This document shows, piece after piece, positions 11,161 to 22,904 of a DNA stretch of 64,000 nucleotides. Both the position numbers and the translations under genes were made by a program. The notes under the pieces were generated by a model. It was not told where the DNA came from and did not search any database. It worked only from the letters and a program-made list of their open reading frames with translations. The stretch comes from Harmothoe impar (lineage: Eukaryota; Annelida; Polychaeta; Phyllodocida; Polynoidae): positions 64,582,808 to 64,646,807 of the forward strand of contig OX381719.1 in assembly GCA_947462335.1 (NCBI GenBank), read 5' to 3'. Numbering within the stretch: the first letter of the stretch is position 1; each line of letters opens with the position of its first letter.

Positions 11161-13536
11161 AAATCACCGGTCACCGAGTCAGTAGGGGCTAGCACTTGCA
11201 CTAATACTGTTTGTAGTCTCGGCAGTCAGTCAGGTAGTTTACTGGCTGAATGTTTTGGCTCTGGGACAGCCCAGGTGCCATGTGAGACGGGTGGTCCTAA
11301 CAGGTTGAGAGTTGGGGACGCTACCCGCTCTTCTTTTGTTTACTTTCAGTCTACTTCACCACAGGCTGCCTGCCCAGCGCCCAAGGGTGATGTGGTTGGT
11401 TCTAATTATGACTCGGTGTATGGTGATATTTCAGGGTTGCCTACTACTCCCTTGGTTGATTCCGGCGGAGTAGAGGGAGAACTACTACACACGCGTGTGA
11501 GGGAGCCTATTGATGATGATAGTTTGGCCCCTCACCCTATTACCTGTCTAGATGGTTGTACTGACAGTACCCTACCTTGTGATGTCAATAATTACAGTGT
11601 ATTTGAGGTGGATGATAATATTGTAGATTCACTATTACATACAGATACAAGTAACATTGATTTTGATGACGAAACTTATGCTAACTTAGCCTATGCTGGT
11701 AGTGCTTTTGATAACGTAGATGTATGTAGCTTATTGTGTTATTCATCTCGTAATCGTCCAATGGAGGTAGATTATAATTTGTGTTGTGTTCAAATGCCCG
11801 CTTGTGTCAAGTTGTATGACCCATTTGACACAGGTTGGTTACATAATCTGTTTAATACTGACTATTATGTACACAGCAGATCTGAAGCTACATTCCAGCA
11901 CTGTGAAGGCCCGTGCCACCACTCCGTTGGGGGCACTGAGTCACAGATGAATCTATGTGCGGTCTACCGGGAAGCTTACCTGCATCCAGTTGGGGTGGAT
12001 GTGGATGCTGATTTCATCTTCCAAGGTGTAAGAGACGGGTTTAAAATAGTGGATGAGGATATTGATGCTGCCTATTCATGTAAGAACTACCGTAGTATAG
12101 AATGTGATAGGTTTAAATCGCAGATGGATAAAACTGTTATAGATGAGGTAGCTGAGGGTAAGCTGTCAATCTCTCCTTTGATCCCAACGTGTGTTCATAG
12201 CCTTGGGGCTGTGCCTAAGAAAAATGGTAAACTGCGGCCAATTGTTGATATGAGGCAGCCTCTAGGTCGTAGTGTCAATACATTTATGAATGAAGTCACT
12301 GAACGCTTTCACTATATCAATGTGGATGATGTATGTCGCTACCTCCCAAAAAATGGGTTTTTGGCTGTTTTGGATATTTCCTCTGCTTACAGGTCCCTGA
12401 ATGTGTACCCCGACCATGCCCAGTACCAGGGCATTATGTGGCCGGATAAAGATGGTCATGAAAGATACTATAAAGATAACAGGTTGGCCTTTGGTGCAAA
12501 ATGTAGCCCGTACATCTTTCAAATGTTCACTGATTTTGTGGTAAGGTGTATGAGGAGAAGAGGTTTTTTTGCCACTTTTGGGTACCTAGATGATTTCATT
12601 GTTGTGGGGGACTCTAGGGAGGAATGTATGTTGGCCTTGAATGTGTTATCTATGTTGTTGAGACAGTTGGGTTTTCATCTTGCTTATGAGAAAATGATTA
12701 TGCCCTCACAATGTGTTACTTATTTAGGCATTCACATCAACAGTGTGACGATGGAACTGTCCCTGCCGCCAGATAAGTTGGTCAGTCTAAAGGAGTTGGT
12801 GTCTACCTTCTGTACGCGTGAGAAGGCTACAAAGAAGGAGTTGCAGTCGCTGGCTGGCCACCTATCCCATGCGTCAACTGTGGTAAAGGGTGGGCGGACA
12901 TTTTCCCGCAGAGTCATTAATTTGATAAAGTGCTTGCCTGATAGTAGGCAGGAAGTTCCCCTTCCGTCTTGGTTACATGATGATTTGTTATGGTGGAGGT
13001 CTTTTGTCAGTATTTTCAATGGCAGGGCCGCAATAATTGTGAATAATCCCACTGTTCATGTTGCTACAGACTCGTCCATGACAGGATTTGGTGCGACTTG
13101 TGACGGGAATGACTTCCTGGTAGGATCCTGGTCAGGTGTGTTTTGGAATAAGTCTGGATTTACATTCAGTCCTGCACATCTGTCTGATCCTCCAGGTGAG
13201 CTAGACTCAGTCAACAGTCCAGATATTAACCTGCTGGAGTTGTGGCCGGTGGTGGCCTCAGCTATTAGGTGGGTGGGTCTGTGGCAGAATCAGACTGTCT
13301 TGTTGGAGTCAGACAACACACAAGTGGTAAGAGCCATTAATACTGGCCGCAGCACGTCAATCAGGACTATGTGCTGGTTGAGAGAGTTATTTTGGTTGTC
13401 ATTTATATTTAATTTTAAGATTTGTTGTGTTCACATACCTACCCATTCTAACAGAATCCCTGATTTTTTGTCTAGGGTTACAGACCCTAGGCTGGGGGGA
13501 AAAATGGCCCCTCCCGAGCTAATGTATACGTCTTGA
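11161..13536 (+). CDS. Reverse transcriptase-RNase H ORF2 (Ngaro-like)
   Basis: The frame is continuous with ORF1 and opens immediately after its TAA. The first residues are not a recognisable domain, and no ATG lies near the start, so expression probably needs readthrough, reinitiation or another mechanism. The RT fingers and palm are clear: 'LGAVPKKNGKLRPIVDMR', 'FLAVLDISSAYRSL' and the catalytic 'YLDDF' encoded at 12583. RNase H follows with 'HVATDSSMTGFGA', an 'INLLELWPV' helix and 'LLESDNTQVVRAIN'. It ends with 'HIPTHSNRIPDFLSR', typical of DIRS/Ngaro RNase H. There is no methyltransferase domain. The product would copy the element's RNA into DNA. It ends in TGA at 13534-13536. Confidence 0.85.
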   Translation, partial: KSPVTESVGASTCTNTVCSLGSQSGSLLAECFGSGTAQVPCETGGPNRLRVGDATRSSFVYFQSTSPQAACPAPKGDVVGSNYDSVYGDISGLPTTPLVDSGGVEGELLHTRVREPIDDDSLAPHPITCLDGCTDSTLPCDVNNYSVFEVDDNIVDSLLHTDTSNIDFDDETYANLAYAGSAFDNVDVCSLLCYSSRNRPMEVDYNLCCVQMPACVKLYDPFDTGWLHNLFNTDYYVHSRSEATFQHCEGPCHHSVGGTESQMNLCAVYREAYLHPVGVDVDADFIFQGVRDGFKIVDEDIDAAYSCKNYRSIECDRFKSQMDKTVIDEVAEGKLSISPLIPTCVHSLGAVPKKNGKLRPIVDMRQPLGRSVNTFMNEVTERFHYINVDDVCRYLPKNGFLAVLDISSAYRSLNVYPDHAQYQGIMWPDKDGHERYYKDNRLAFGAKCSPYIFQMFTDFVVRCMRRRGFFATFGYLDDFIVVGDSREECMLALNVLSMLLRQLGFHLAYEKMIMPSQCVTYLGIHINSVTMELSLPPDKLVSLKELVSTFCTREKATKKELQSLAGHLSHASTVVKGGRTFSRRVINLIKCLPDSRQEVPLPSWLHDDLLWWRSFVSIFNGRAAIIVNNPTVHVATDSSMTGFGATCDGNDFLVGSWSGVFWNKSGFTFSPAHLSDPPGELDSVNSPDINLLELWPVVASAIRWVGLWQNQTVLLESDNTQVVRAINTGRSTSIRTMCWLRELFWLSFIFNFKICCVHIPTHSNRIPDFLSRVTDPRLGGKMAPPELMYTS

Positions 13537-14496
13537 ATTCTGGTATTTCCAGGTTATGGGTTGTTGGCGAAAGCTCAGCAGTATCAGATGTCGTGGATGG
13601 CGGAGAACACCATAAGAACTAGGAAGGTTCAATGGAATCATTATTTTGATTTCTGCCGTTTGTTAAAACTCACGCCTCTCCCAGCCTCTGTGGAATTGGT
13701 GACAATGTATTTGTCATTTATGGCCGAGCGGTTTACCTACTCCTCAATAATTAATTACCTGTCGGCCCTATGGGTTTTGCATAAAACTCATGGCTACCCC
13801 TGTGTGGATGCCTCAGATTTCCGCATTAAAACAACCCTCCTGGGTATCAAGCTTAAGTTAGGTGATGCAAAAGTCCAAGCAGTTCCATTGACTGCACCTG
13901 ATTTGGTTCGTATTTTCGCGTCACTGGACTTCACAGAAACTGAGGATATATGTTTCTGGTTGGCCCTGCTATTGGGGTTTTGGGCACTGTTAAGAAAGTC
14001 TAACTTGTTTGAGGTTGGGCTGGCAGTCACAGTGGGGGACGCATATAGGCACGATTGGGGTGTCCAATTAATAATCAAAAAATCTAAGACCATCCAGTAT
14101 CGTCAGAGAATTCACACTGTATTTATGTCAAAGCTGCACTGTACTAGATTTTGTGTTGCACATTACATGTCTTTGTTGACTGCCTTGGTCAGATATGACT
14201 CCGCAGCGTCTCACCTTCTCTCCTATGTTAAAAAGGGGAGTGTGGTGCCAGCTAATTATCGCTGGTTTCAGGACAAACTAACCAAATTGTGTGTTAAGTT
14301 GAAAATGCCAAGATTCACCTCGCATTCAATGCGCAGGGGGGGGGGGGCATCTGCCCTGGCGGAGGCAGGAATCTCATTGCAGGATCTCCAGGAGCTGGGC
14401 GACTGGCGCAGTATGCAGGTTCTAACTTACCTGGAACGGTCGTCTTCCTCCAGGGTGGCCCTGGACCAGCGTATGGCCAAAGCGTTGTTTGGCTGA
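13537..14496 (+). CDS. Tyrosine recombinase ORF3 (Ngaro-like)
   Basis: The frame opens directly after the TGA of ORF2 and is the same frame; the first ATG is at 13588. The protein has an N-terminal SAM-like core-binding domain (residues after 'TIRTRKVQWNHYFDFC') and a catalytic domain. The catalytic set is visible: Arg in 'LLRKSNLF', His-x2-Arg in 'HSMRRGGG' and a C-terminal Tyr in 'LTYLERS'. It should integrate the circular DNA intermediate at the split-repeat junction. A pyrimidine-rich 'TATTTCCAG' at about 13542-13551 could be a 3' splice site, so production from a spliced RNA is an alternative to readthrough. The ORF looks intact. Confidence 0.87.
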   Translation: MLVFPGYGLLAKAQQYQMSWMAENTIRTRKVQWNHYFDFCRLLKLTPLPASVELVTMYLSFMAERFTYSSIINYLSALWVLHKTHGYPCVDASDFRIKTTLLGIKLKLGDAKVQAVPLTAPDLVRIFASLDFTETEDICFWLALLLGFWALLRKSNLFEVGLAVTVGDAYRHDWGVQLIIKKSKTIQYRQRIHTVFMSKLHCTRFCVAHYMSLLTALVRYDSAASHLLSYVKKGSVVPANYRWFQDKLTKLCVKLKMPRFTSHSMRRGGGASALAEAGISLQDLQELGDWRSMQVLTYLERSSSSRVALDQRMAKALFG

Positions 14497-14515
14497 ACTT
14501 GGATGCTCGTCTGTT

Positions 14516-14700
14516 ATACTTTCAAGGACGGGTTCCTGTTGTACTACTGTTATCAGGATGGTTCCAGCTGGTGTAGGCTTTCTGCTACAATTTCAAGGAT
14601 GGTTCCGGCTGGTGTCTACATATATTTCATGGAGCGTCTGCTAGACTTTCAAGGATGGTTCCAGTTGTGTGGCATTGTGTGCCATTAAGTTGAGTTAATA
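14516..14700 (+). repeat. Imperfect tandem repeats in the Ngaro 3' region
   Basis: Four imperfect copies of a motif like 'TTTCAAGGATGGTTCCAG' are spaced about 50-60 bp apart just after the recombinase stop. They lie in the 3' untranslated part before B1. A structural or packaging role is possible but unproven. Confidence 0.55.
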
Positions 14701-14796
14701 CTCATAATTGAGGAGTCTCATGGATCTTCAATTTTCTATTTTTTTTCTGGACTAAAGCCTAATGTCTTCACTCCCTTTCTTGTGTGCTTGGCGGTT

Positions 14797-14920
14797 GGTG
14801 GACTTGTGTGATGCTGTTATATGATAATGTTCGCCCATGATTGACTATGCTCACACTATCAATAAATGATCACACCTCGTCAGCACACATGCCTTGGAGT
14901 TATTAATTATAAGCAGGCTT
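14797..14920 (+). repeat. Split direct repeat B1
   Basis: This 124-bp unit appears identical to B2 (15185-15308). It carries an AATAAA polyadenylation signal in 'ATCAATAAATG' and ends GCAGGCTT, joining directly to A2. Confidence 0.85.
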
Positions 14921-15184
14921 TAGGAAATATAACTAGTATAGTTATATGAGTAAAGCAGCGATAAACTGCACTCCTATATATATATATTGGACTCAATTAC
15001 TAAACTAACTGCAAGTTGCCAGGAACGGCCACGGGTGGCGCTCAGGTCGGGGCTGGCATATATACCCGGGACCGCGTGGCAGCCGGCCTCTCTCACCGAC
15101 GCCGCCGCCGCCGACACTTCTCCCACCTGCAGTTTGGACTTACTTAATAAAAAATATTTTTTTCTATATGTTATTGTTCCACAT
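14921..15184 (+). repeat. Split direct repeat A2
   Basis: This matches A1 closely but has about 32 extra bases including a (GCC)n run after 'ACCGCGTGGC', and an AT-rich extra stretch after 'TTTGGACTTACTT'. The differences mean A1 is shortened or A2 comes from a sequence variant. Confidence 0.82.
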
Positions 15185-15308
15185 GGTGGACTTGTGTGAT
15201 GCTGTTATATGATAATGTTCGCCCATGATTGACTATGCTCACACTATCAATAAATGATCACACCTCGTCAGCACACATGCCTTGGAGTTATTAATTATAA
15301 GCAGGCTT
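15185..15308 (+). repeat. Split direct repeat B2 (3' end)
   Basis: This is the terminal copy of B. The element ends at GCAGGCTT followed by TA. The left end is also preceded by TA, which fits recombination at a very short shared core. Confidence 0.82.
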
Positions 15309-17100
15309 TACTTGATTCCTCATTTAAATGGGACAAGCATAATAAATAAATTTGACAATTCCAGACTGATGGTCAGTCAACCTCAAAGAGGACTTTAGCC
15401 TGGAGTATGTTATTACATTCTCATCCAGTTATTCTTATCATTGCTCTCAAAAAAGAGTATTTTCCACAATATAGTTCCGCCGAAATGGTGTGCTACTTGT
15501 TTTTCGACTAGATTGGTTTCTATTCCAGTAGATCGAATAAAATACTACCCCCTAAATCCTCAAAATTGTATTTGGCATAAAAGCACCTTAGGATGGTTGG
15601 TACCTGTTTTATAGCTTGGTGTTATACATTAGAAAGCTGACAGGATAACAAAGATTGATGTGTTCTGTCTGGTGAACTAATCTCTATGATAATAGGCAAC
15701 ATCAAAAAGTTATGAAAAACACCACAGAACATCTTATAAGATTATGCAGTGCTGAATTGATGAGATTACACCCAACCACCATTGACCCAGGAACATGAGG
15801 ACTATAACATCATTAGTAAAAACAGTATGCCATAATCAACATTGTGAATGCCCACCATCTAATAAGCAACAGTAAGCAGAGCTATTCGCTTCATTAGAAA
15901 ACGACACAATATTTATCGATATCAAGTTTAATATTTTCGTAGTCATCCTGGCACTTGTCATGTTGAATACAGTTATAGTTGAAGTAGAGTGATGGAATAC
16001 ATTTGTACTACAGAAAGCTGAGATAATTCTTCTAACCAATTCTCATCTGAAAGACAGTTGATGAATTTCGAACAAGTGGTATATTTTCTTGCGAGAATTT
16101 TTATTTTTGTGTTTCTATATTTGGCCGACATTAATTCTTCTCCCAGAGACAAAAATCAATAAATATGACTATTATTGAAAATTAAAATAGAGGCACACAA
16201 GCTGGATATTGAAATAAATCTAGGGTAAGTGCCAGGGTATTTACATTATGGCTGTTTAGCATCTATGCAAAAACTGTTAGGTCAATTAGTTTCTGAGTTG
16301 TCCACTAGCGCTGTACCCTATGTTGCCTCATATTTACCAAGAGCATATGACTATCACCATAGGCATTTGCTTGTAAGATGGCCCTCTTGAAATGAATACC
16401 AAAAGTTGTAACCTTGACAGCGATGACTCACATGCACATCATACAATAATGTAATTATGTACATCATATCATCAAGGATGAATTGAATAAAACAAAGAAA
16501 TAATGTCTGATGGGAATGAATTTCATGCATGGGGATGAATCTAAATTGACCAAGCCAATGGAAATATTTTCTACAGATGATCAGTTCATACAATTGATAG
16601 AGTGATATGCAGAGGACCCATTGACTTTTACCAACAAATGATACCACAAAAACTAATGGAAAATGCTTGGAATTATTCAGATGTTCTAAAGTTAGCAACA
16701 GGATCTCTATCTGTCTAATGACTAAAGCAGGAGCTGCCCACAATGAAGTCCCAAAACTACTTAATAACCGGGTACAGGATGTGACGACAGGATGTGGGAG
16801 AGTACTGTCCCAAGGGTGTCATTGAGGCAGGCAGTGTGCCCATGGTAACAAGAGGACCAGTGATGGAGAAGGCGGCCATTTGAGGTAAGATAAGGAAGGG
16901 ACTAAAGCAATCTCCATGCAGGTACGATGATACAAGTGCATACCTTGTATTCTCAACTGGTACAGAACAATTTCTCCTAAAGGAAATATTGACATAAATA
17001 ATATTAAAATAATATAAAAATTGTCAATATAATATGTTGAAATATTGGCATAAAAGTGATATGTCAACAGAGCGAATGCCAATGACATCCCTAATATTTT
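15309..17100. repeat. Long interspersed repeat, part B, copy 1
   Basis: Blocks here recur at 52950-53280 and, beyond the Polinton insertion, at 62680-62950. Shared words include 'GGTGCTGAATTAATGAGAT' variants near 15750 and 53230, and 'TTAGCAACAGGATCTC' near 16690 and 62703. The ORFs on either strand are short, lack domains and are not conserved between copies, so I call no gene. Confidence 0.6.
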
Positions 17101-18100
17101 GCACTACTTTTTTCAGATGCCTCAGCCCAAAGAAGCTCTATTAGGCAGAAAATGATTACATGAGGGAGGGGGAGTAAGCAAAACAGGTGATAGGTTAGGC
17201 TTGAGAATATCTTCATATTTCAAGTCTTATCAGGAGATGCTATCGTTGCAGTCTAATTTTTTTTATGTATGAGACCAGTAACTTATCTGGGCTTCTAAGA
17301 GAAATCTTGACAATCTAGAGTCAATAACGACCAACTCCAATTTGGGAACCACATTTAAGAGATGTCCCATGATAAACCCTTGACTTTATTATACCTGTTA
17401 AAATATAGTCTACTGCTTAACATGAAGATAACAATTCATAGTACACCAGTAAATCCTCTGAATGTCTTCTATATCAGGTGAAGGCAAAATTAAGTTTGAG
17501 AGAATGATCACCATCAAATACCAATTCCCTTTCCCAATTTTTCAAAACATGTTGAATTCTGAAAGCTAATGTATTAAACAATTAAACTTGCATTCTAATC
17601 AATCCAATTGACAGACCTGGGTGGTAAAAGTGAAAAAGATTCAATAAATGACAGATCACCTCATTCCAAATTGTCTGATCAATCAGGATTCTGCCCAAAC
17701 CAGCAGACAATCGCTTGTATTCTGTGTAGTAGTCGTAAGAGGGTTCTGGCTAGAATTCTTGGGTGTTATATTGAAAGGAGGTTTTGAGTTAGTAAATCTT
17801 AATTTGTATGAATAGGTTTGCTCACATACTCTCATAACCTTGATGTTTCTACTCACAATGGTTTGAATTGGTCTTCCACACTATAATTATTTTACATTTC
17901 AGGAATTTAAACTGTTTTCTATTTTGATTTCCCCTACTTGAAAATAAAAAGTCCAGCCATATTCACCCGCACCTCAAACAAGAAAGGCACTATATAAAGT
18001 TTCCTGTTCTTATTAATTATTAATTTCCCTAAACTACTAATTGTCTTGGGATATTAAAAATACTGTAAGACATCAAAAGCTTTTAAGATTCTTTAGGGCA
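17101..18100. other. Gene-free stretch
   Basis: This is AT-rich sequence with no credible ORF, RNA gene or defined repeat boundary. It probably belongs to the same long-repeat family but is too diverged to align by eye. Confidence 0.4.
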
Positions 18101-20684
18101 TTTTTTTACAATCAATTGTTTCCAAGGCCATCATTTGATATAAACACCTTTTTAACCTTAATCTGGCAGCCTCAAAATGAATCCATAGCTGTAACTTCTC
18201 AACCAATTTAGTTTGAGTCCGGTGGAAACAAGATAAAACTGAAATTTATCCCTGCCAGCTTTTCTCATTTGTACCAATGCTGTTGAGTAAAAAGGACCCT
18301 ATTACAGTGTCTCAGCCACTCAGTGTTATTGACCGGTCTGCAGCAGAGACCAGTCGGGTGTAACAGTAATGATTTTTTTTTTTTTGGGGGGGGGGGGGGG
18401 GGTTGGGTAGAAACAGGATGGCAGTAGAGCCAGATGTGTTGGGCAGGTAGCTAAGGGACTGGTTATTATCTAATACCAACGGGGGAGGCGAAGGTGGGTT
18501 TTTCCATGAGTGCTATTATACCTGATTCGAATTTGACGTTTGACCTAAATTATTCCTCCCTCCCCGCCAAAAGTGCACCCCCTAAATGTTAACAAATGAC
18601 CATATCCGGTAAGTTGTCATAGGAAAGGTTGAAAAGCAAGCAGAGTGTAGAAAGGATGGCCTGGCGGAGAAAAGTAGTGAAAAATGCATGCATACATTGA
18701 AATACGACCATGAAACTATACAACAATGACACTATGGAACCAAATAGAGTGTCAAAAGGAGGGCCACAGGGGAAATGAGGAATGCATGCAGGAATTTAAA
18801 TGCAATGGGACACCATGAAAAACACACCCAGTTCATTTCCCATTTCACCACAGGATATAATGTCTTCAATACGAGACTAGTTAGAAGTTGCTGATAGCAA
18901 CAAAAGGATGTTTCATGGAAATCTTTTTCTCTCTCTGGAAATGCTATTAAAGGGGCCTGGTGTACAATAACTCTGTGATCAGTGTCCAAAGTTCAAGGTT
19001 CTTTTATTTGGTGAGAGTAATGTAGGAATCAAGCAGGCAGCAGACAAACAAGGTGATACATTAATTAACCAAGTTCACCAGACAGCATCTGTTCGGTGAG
19101 TCACAGATTGATGTCCCCAACCTCCCACACAGTACTAAAACCCTGTACTAAACAGTGAAATCTGTTTGTCTGCATGACATGTTTTACAGAAATGCTGTCC
19201 TCAGTTTTCTTGTGAGGTGTCAAAACTGCCATGTCTTCATTTAGTCACCAGAATCTTTAGGGCTCGCACCTATCTCCACCAATGGCATAACATCCAGAGT
19301 TTCACTGACATTGGCAATTTCACATATCTGTCCTATTGTCCAGGGGAATATTGAGAGACATATTAAAAACAAACACTGAGGCAAAGAGATGCAGAAAAAG
19401 CGAGAGGCTGATAGAAGAACAACTGTCTGTCCAGAATTCAAATACTGGCTTATATCTCAAAAGTTCTTGAGTGAATATAATCATTGATGTTTTTTTGTGA
19501 CCCAACGCATTTACACTCTTGTACAATCCCACAGTAGGAAACCATCAAGCTCCCATATCTCCCTAATTAATGTTGACACCAAAACATGTCCATCCTTTTT
19601 GTCCTTTCCAGTACCATGGTAACCAAATACTAAATGAAATAAAAGAGTGGGTAGTTTCTCCCCTTGCCAAAGAGTGCTTTCAGGTTGTTCGATATCAAGA
19701 GCAAAATTTCATTAAGTAAATAGCTTTCTGCAGTTATCTAATTTGATGAGGCACAAATCCATCAACTTTCTTCTTTTTATGTTTATGTTTTATAATGGCA
19801 GTTCTGAGTCTGATTCCCAAAGCTGCAGTGACACTGCATACATATTGGTTCTTTGGCGACCTCACACATTGACGCTTTTCTCCAATTCTGCAACAGGAAA
19901 CCATCCAGCTCTCATATGGACAGACATTTCCCTAATTAATGTTGGCACCCAAATCATGTCCATCCTTTTTTTGTCCTTTGCAGTACCCTGGAAACTTAAC
20001 ACCAAATCTAATTAACAAGTCTTCCTTAGTTTACAGGGAGTGACATAAAATATACCGAGTGGTTTCCCCCCTACCCGGTAGTGCAAGAGTGCTTTTAGGT
20101 TCTTCTATGTCAAAATCAAAGTCAGCTTTCAGCTGATTATAGCAGAAATGTTCATTTCCTAAATTAATAGCAGATCTAAATAGATCACACCATGGCCTAA
20201 TAGGGTTTTGAAAACTAAAGAGTATTCTATAGACTTAGCCTCACCAACTCAACCAAGGTGATAGTCTACCAGTTGCAATCTATGACCGGGCGTAATCTAT
20301 GACAAGGTGCATTTTAAGACCAGAAAACGGCTTATTCAGGGAAAAAATTAAAATAAGATAAGTGATATTACATATAACTTTTCCAGTCATTTCTGTGTAC
20401 ATCTGTCCTAAATAAGCTGTTTTCTTTCATGCTGGTCACAAATTGCCTCCCATCATAGACTATCAATTTGGATTGATCTGCTGAGACTAAGCCTATACTT
20501 TTCTACACCATCATTATGCAGAGTCATTACAAGGCATCTAAACACATCCCTGATGTTTCTTCCTCATACATTTATAATGCCAAATACTGTGGCAGTTTTA
20601 AGTCTGATGCCTAAAGCCACAGTGACACTGCATACATATTGGTTCCCTGAGAAAGCTGAGCAGATAACTGAGACAGGATAAGTT
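18101..20684. repeat. Long interspersed repeat, part A, copy 1
   Basis: This is collinear with 49200-51060. Both contain 'CACTCAGTGTTATTGACC', the 'CAAGTTCACCAGACAG' block, and 'CACTGCATACATATTGGTT' just before the 55-bp minisatellite. It includes a long T run followed by a long G run at about 18371-18402. No gene is supported. Confidence 0.65.
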
Positions 20685-22904
20685 GAGGGGCTGAGACTGT
20701 CAGATTAAGGCTCGCTACTAACCATCCCATTATAACACTGAGGGGCTGAGACTGTCAGATTAAGGCTACCTAGTAACCATCCCATAATAACACTGATAGG
20801 CTGAGACTGTCAGATTAAGGCTACCTAGTAACCATCCCATAATAACACTGATGGGCTGAGACTGTCAGATTAAGGCTCCCTAGTAACCATCCCATAATAA
20901 CACTGAGAGGCTGAGACTGTCAGATTACGGCTCACTAGTAACTATCCCATAATAACACTAAGGGGCTGAGACTTTCAGATTAAGGCTCCCTAGTAACCAT
21001 CCCATAATAACACTGAGGGGCTGAGACTGTCAGATTAAGGCTCCCTAGTAACCATCCTATAATAACGCTGAGGGGCGGTCAGATTAAGGCTCCCTAGTAA
21101 CCATCCCATAATAACATTGAGGGCTGTCAGATTACAGCTCCCTAGTTACCATCCCATAATAACACTGAGGGGCTGAGACTGTCCGATTAAGGCTCCCTAG
21201 TAACCATCCCATAATAACACTGAGGGGCTGAGACTGTCAGATTACAGCTCCCTAGTAACTATCCCATAATAACACTGAGGGGCTGAGACTGTCAGATTAC
21301 AGCTCCCTAGTAACCATCCCATAATAACACTGAGGGGCTGAGACTGTCAGATTACAGCTCCCTAGTAACCATCCCATAATAACACTGAGGGGCTGAGACT
21401 GTCAGATTACAGCTCCCTAGTAACCATCCCATAATAACACTGAGGGGCTGAGACTGTCAGATTAGGGCTCCCTAGTAACCATCCCATCATAACACGGAGG
21501 GGCTGAGACTGTCAGATTAAGGCTTCCTAGTAACCATCCCATCATAACACTGAGGGGCTGGGACTGTCAGATTACAGCTCCCTAGTAACCATCCCATAAT
21601 AACACTGAGGGGCTGAGACTGTCAGATTACAGCTCTCTAGTAACCATCCCATCATAACACTGAGGGGCTGAGACTTTCGGATTAAGGCTCCATAGTTACC
21701 ATCCCATAATAACACTGAGGGGCTGAGACTGTCAGATTAGGGCTCCCTAGTAACCATCCCATCATAACACTGAGGGGCTGAGACTGTCAGATTACAGCTC
21801 CCTAGTAACCATCCCATAATAACACTGAGGGGCTGAGACTGTCAGATTACAGCTCCCTAGTAACCATCCCATAATAACACTGAGGGGCTGTCAGATTAAG
21901 GCTCACTAGTAACCATCCCATAATAACGCTGAGGGGCTGAGACTGTCAGATTAAGGCTCCCTAGTAACCATCCCATAATAACACTGAGGGGCTGAGACTG
22001 TCAGATTACAGCTCCCTAGTAACCATCCCATCATAACACTGAGGGGCTGAGACTGTCAGATTACAGCTCCCTAGTAACCATCTCATAATAACACTGAGGG
22101 GCTGAGACTGTCAGATTAAGGCTACCTAGTAACCATCCCATAATAACACTGAGGGGCTGAGACTGTCAGATTAAGGCTCCCTAGTAACCATCCCATAATA
22201 ACACTGAGGGGCTGAGACTGTCAGATTAAGGCTCCCTAGTAACCGTCCCATAATAACACTGAGGGGCTGAGACTGTCAGATTAAGGCTCCCTAGTAACCA
22301 TCCCATAATAACACTGAGGGGCTCAGACTGTCAGATTGAGGCTCCCTAGTAACCATCCCATAATAACACTGAGGGGCTGAGACTGTCAGATTAAGCCTCT
22401 TAGTAACCATCCCATCATAACACTGAGGGGCTGAGACTGTCAGATTAAGGCTCCCTAGTAACCATCCCATAATAACACTGAGGGGCTGAGACTGTCAGAT
22501 TAAGGCTCCCTAGTAACCATCCCATAATAACACTGAGGGTTCAGACTGTCAGATTAAGGCTCCCTAGTAACCATCCCATAATAACACTGAGGGGCTGAGA
22601 CTTTCGGATTAAGGCTCCCTAGTAACCATCCCATAATAACACTGAGGGGCTGAGACTGTCAGATTAAGGCTCCCTAGTAACCATCCCATAATAACACTGA
22701 GGGGCTGAGACTGTCAGATTAAGGCTCCCTAGTAACCATCCCATAATAACACTGAGGGGCTGAGACTGTCAGATTAGGGCTCCCTAGTAACCATCCCATC
22801 ATAACACGGAGGGGCTGAGACTGTCAGATTAAGGCTTCCTAGTAACCATCCCATCATAACACTGAGGGGCTGAGACTTTCGGATTAAGGCACACTAGTAA
22901 CCAT
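20685..22904. repeat. 55-bp minisatellite, about 40 copies
   Basis: This is a head-to-tail array whose unit runs from GGGGCTGAGACTGTCAGATT through CTCCCTAGTAACCATCCC to ATAATAACACTGA. Variant classes ('AAGGCTCCC', 'ACAGCTCCC', 'AGGGCTCCC', 'CATCATAAC') are interspersed, and a few units are shortened. There are no unique spacers, so it is not CRISPR-like. The paralogous repeat at 51061-51150 has fewer than two units, so the array expanded at this locus. Confidence 0.95.

Larger units (their letters stand above)
9952..15308 (+). mobile_element. Ngaro-like tyrosine-recombinase retrotransposon
   Basis: This is a complete-looking YR retrotransposon of about 5.4 kb. The ends are split direct repeats: A1 (9952-10149), three ORFs, B1 (14797-14920), A2 (14921-15184) and B2 (15185-15308). 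A1/A2 share the TAGGAAATATAACTAG start, and B1 and B2 look identical over 124 bp. This architecture is known from PAT and Ngaro elements, which replicate through a circular intermediate and integrate by a tyrosine recombinase without target duplication. No DNA adenine methyltransferase domain follows RNase H, which favours Ngaro over DIRS/PAT. The near-identical repeats suggest a young copy. Confidence 0.88.

Noticed and set aside
13500..13560. A methyltransferase domain after RNase H, as in DIRS or PAT elements
   Set aside because: The ORF ends about 20 residues after the RNase H motifs, leaving no room; this argued for Ngaro-like placement.
16354..16743. 129-codon minus-strand ORF
   Set aside because: It lies in the long-repeat family, is not preserved in the other copy, and has no domain.
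20685..22904. CRISPR-like regular repeat array
   Set aside because: Units are contiguous 55-bp tandem copies without unique spacers, in animal DNA with no cas genes; it is a minisatellite.
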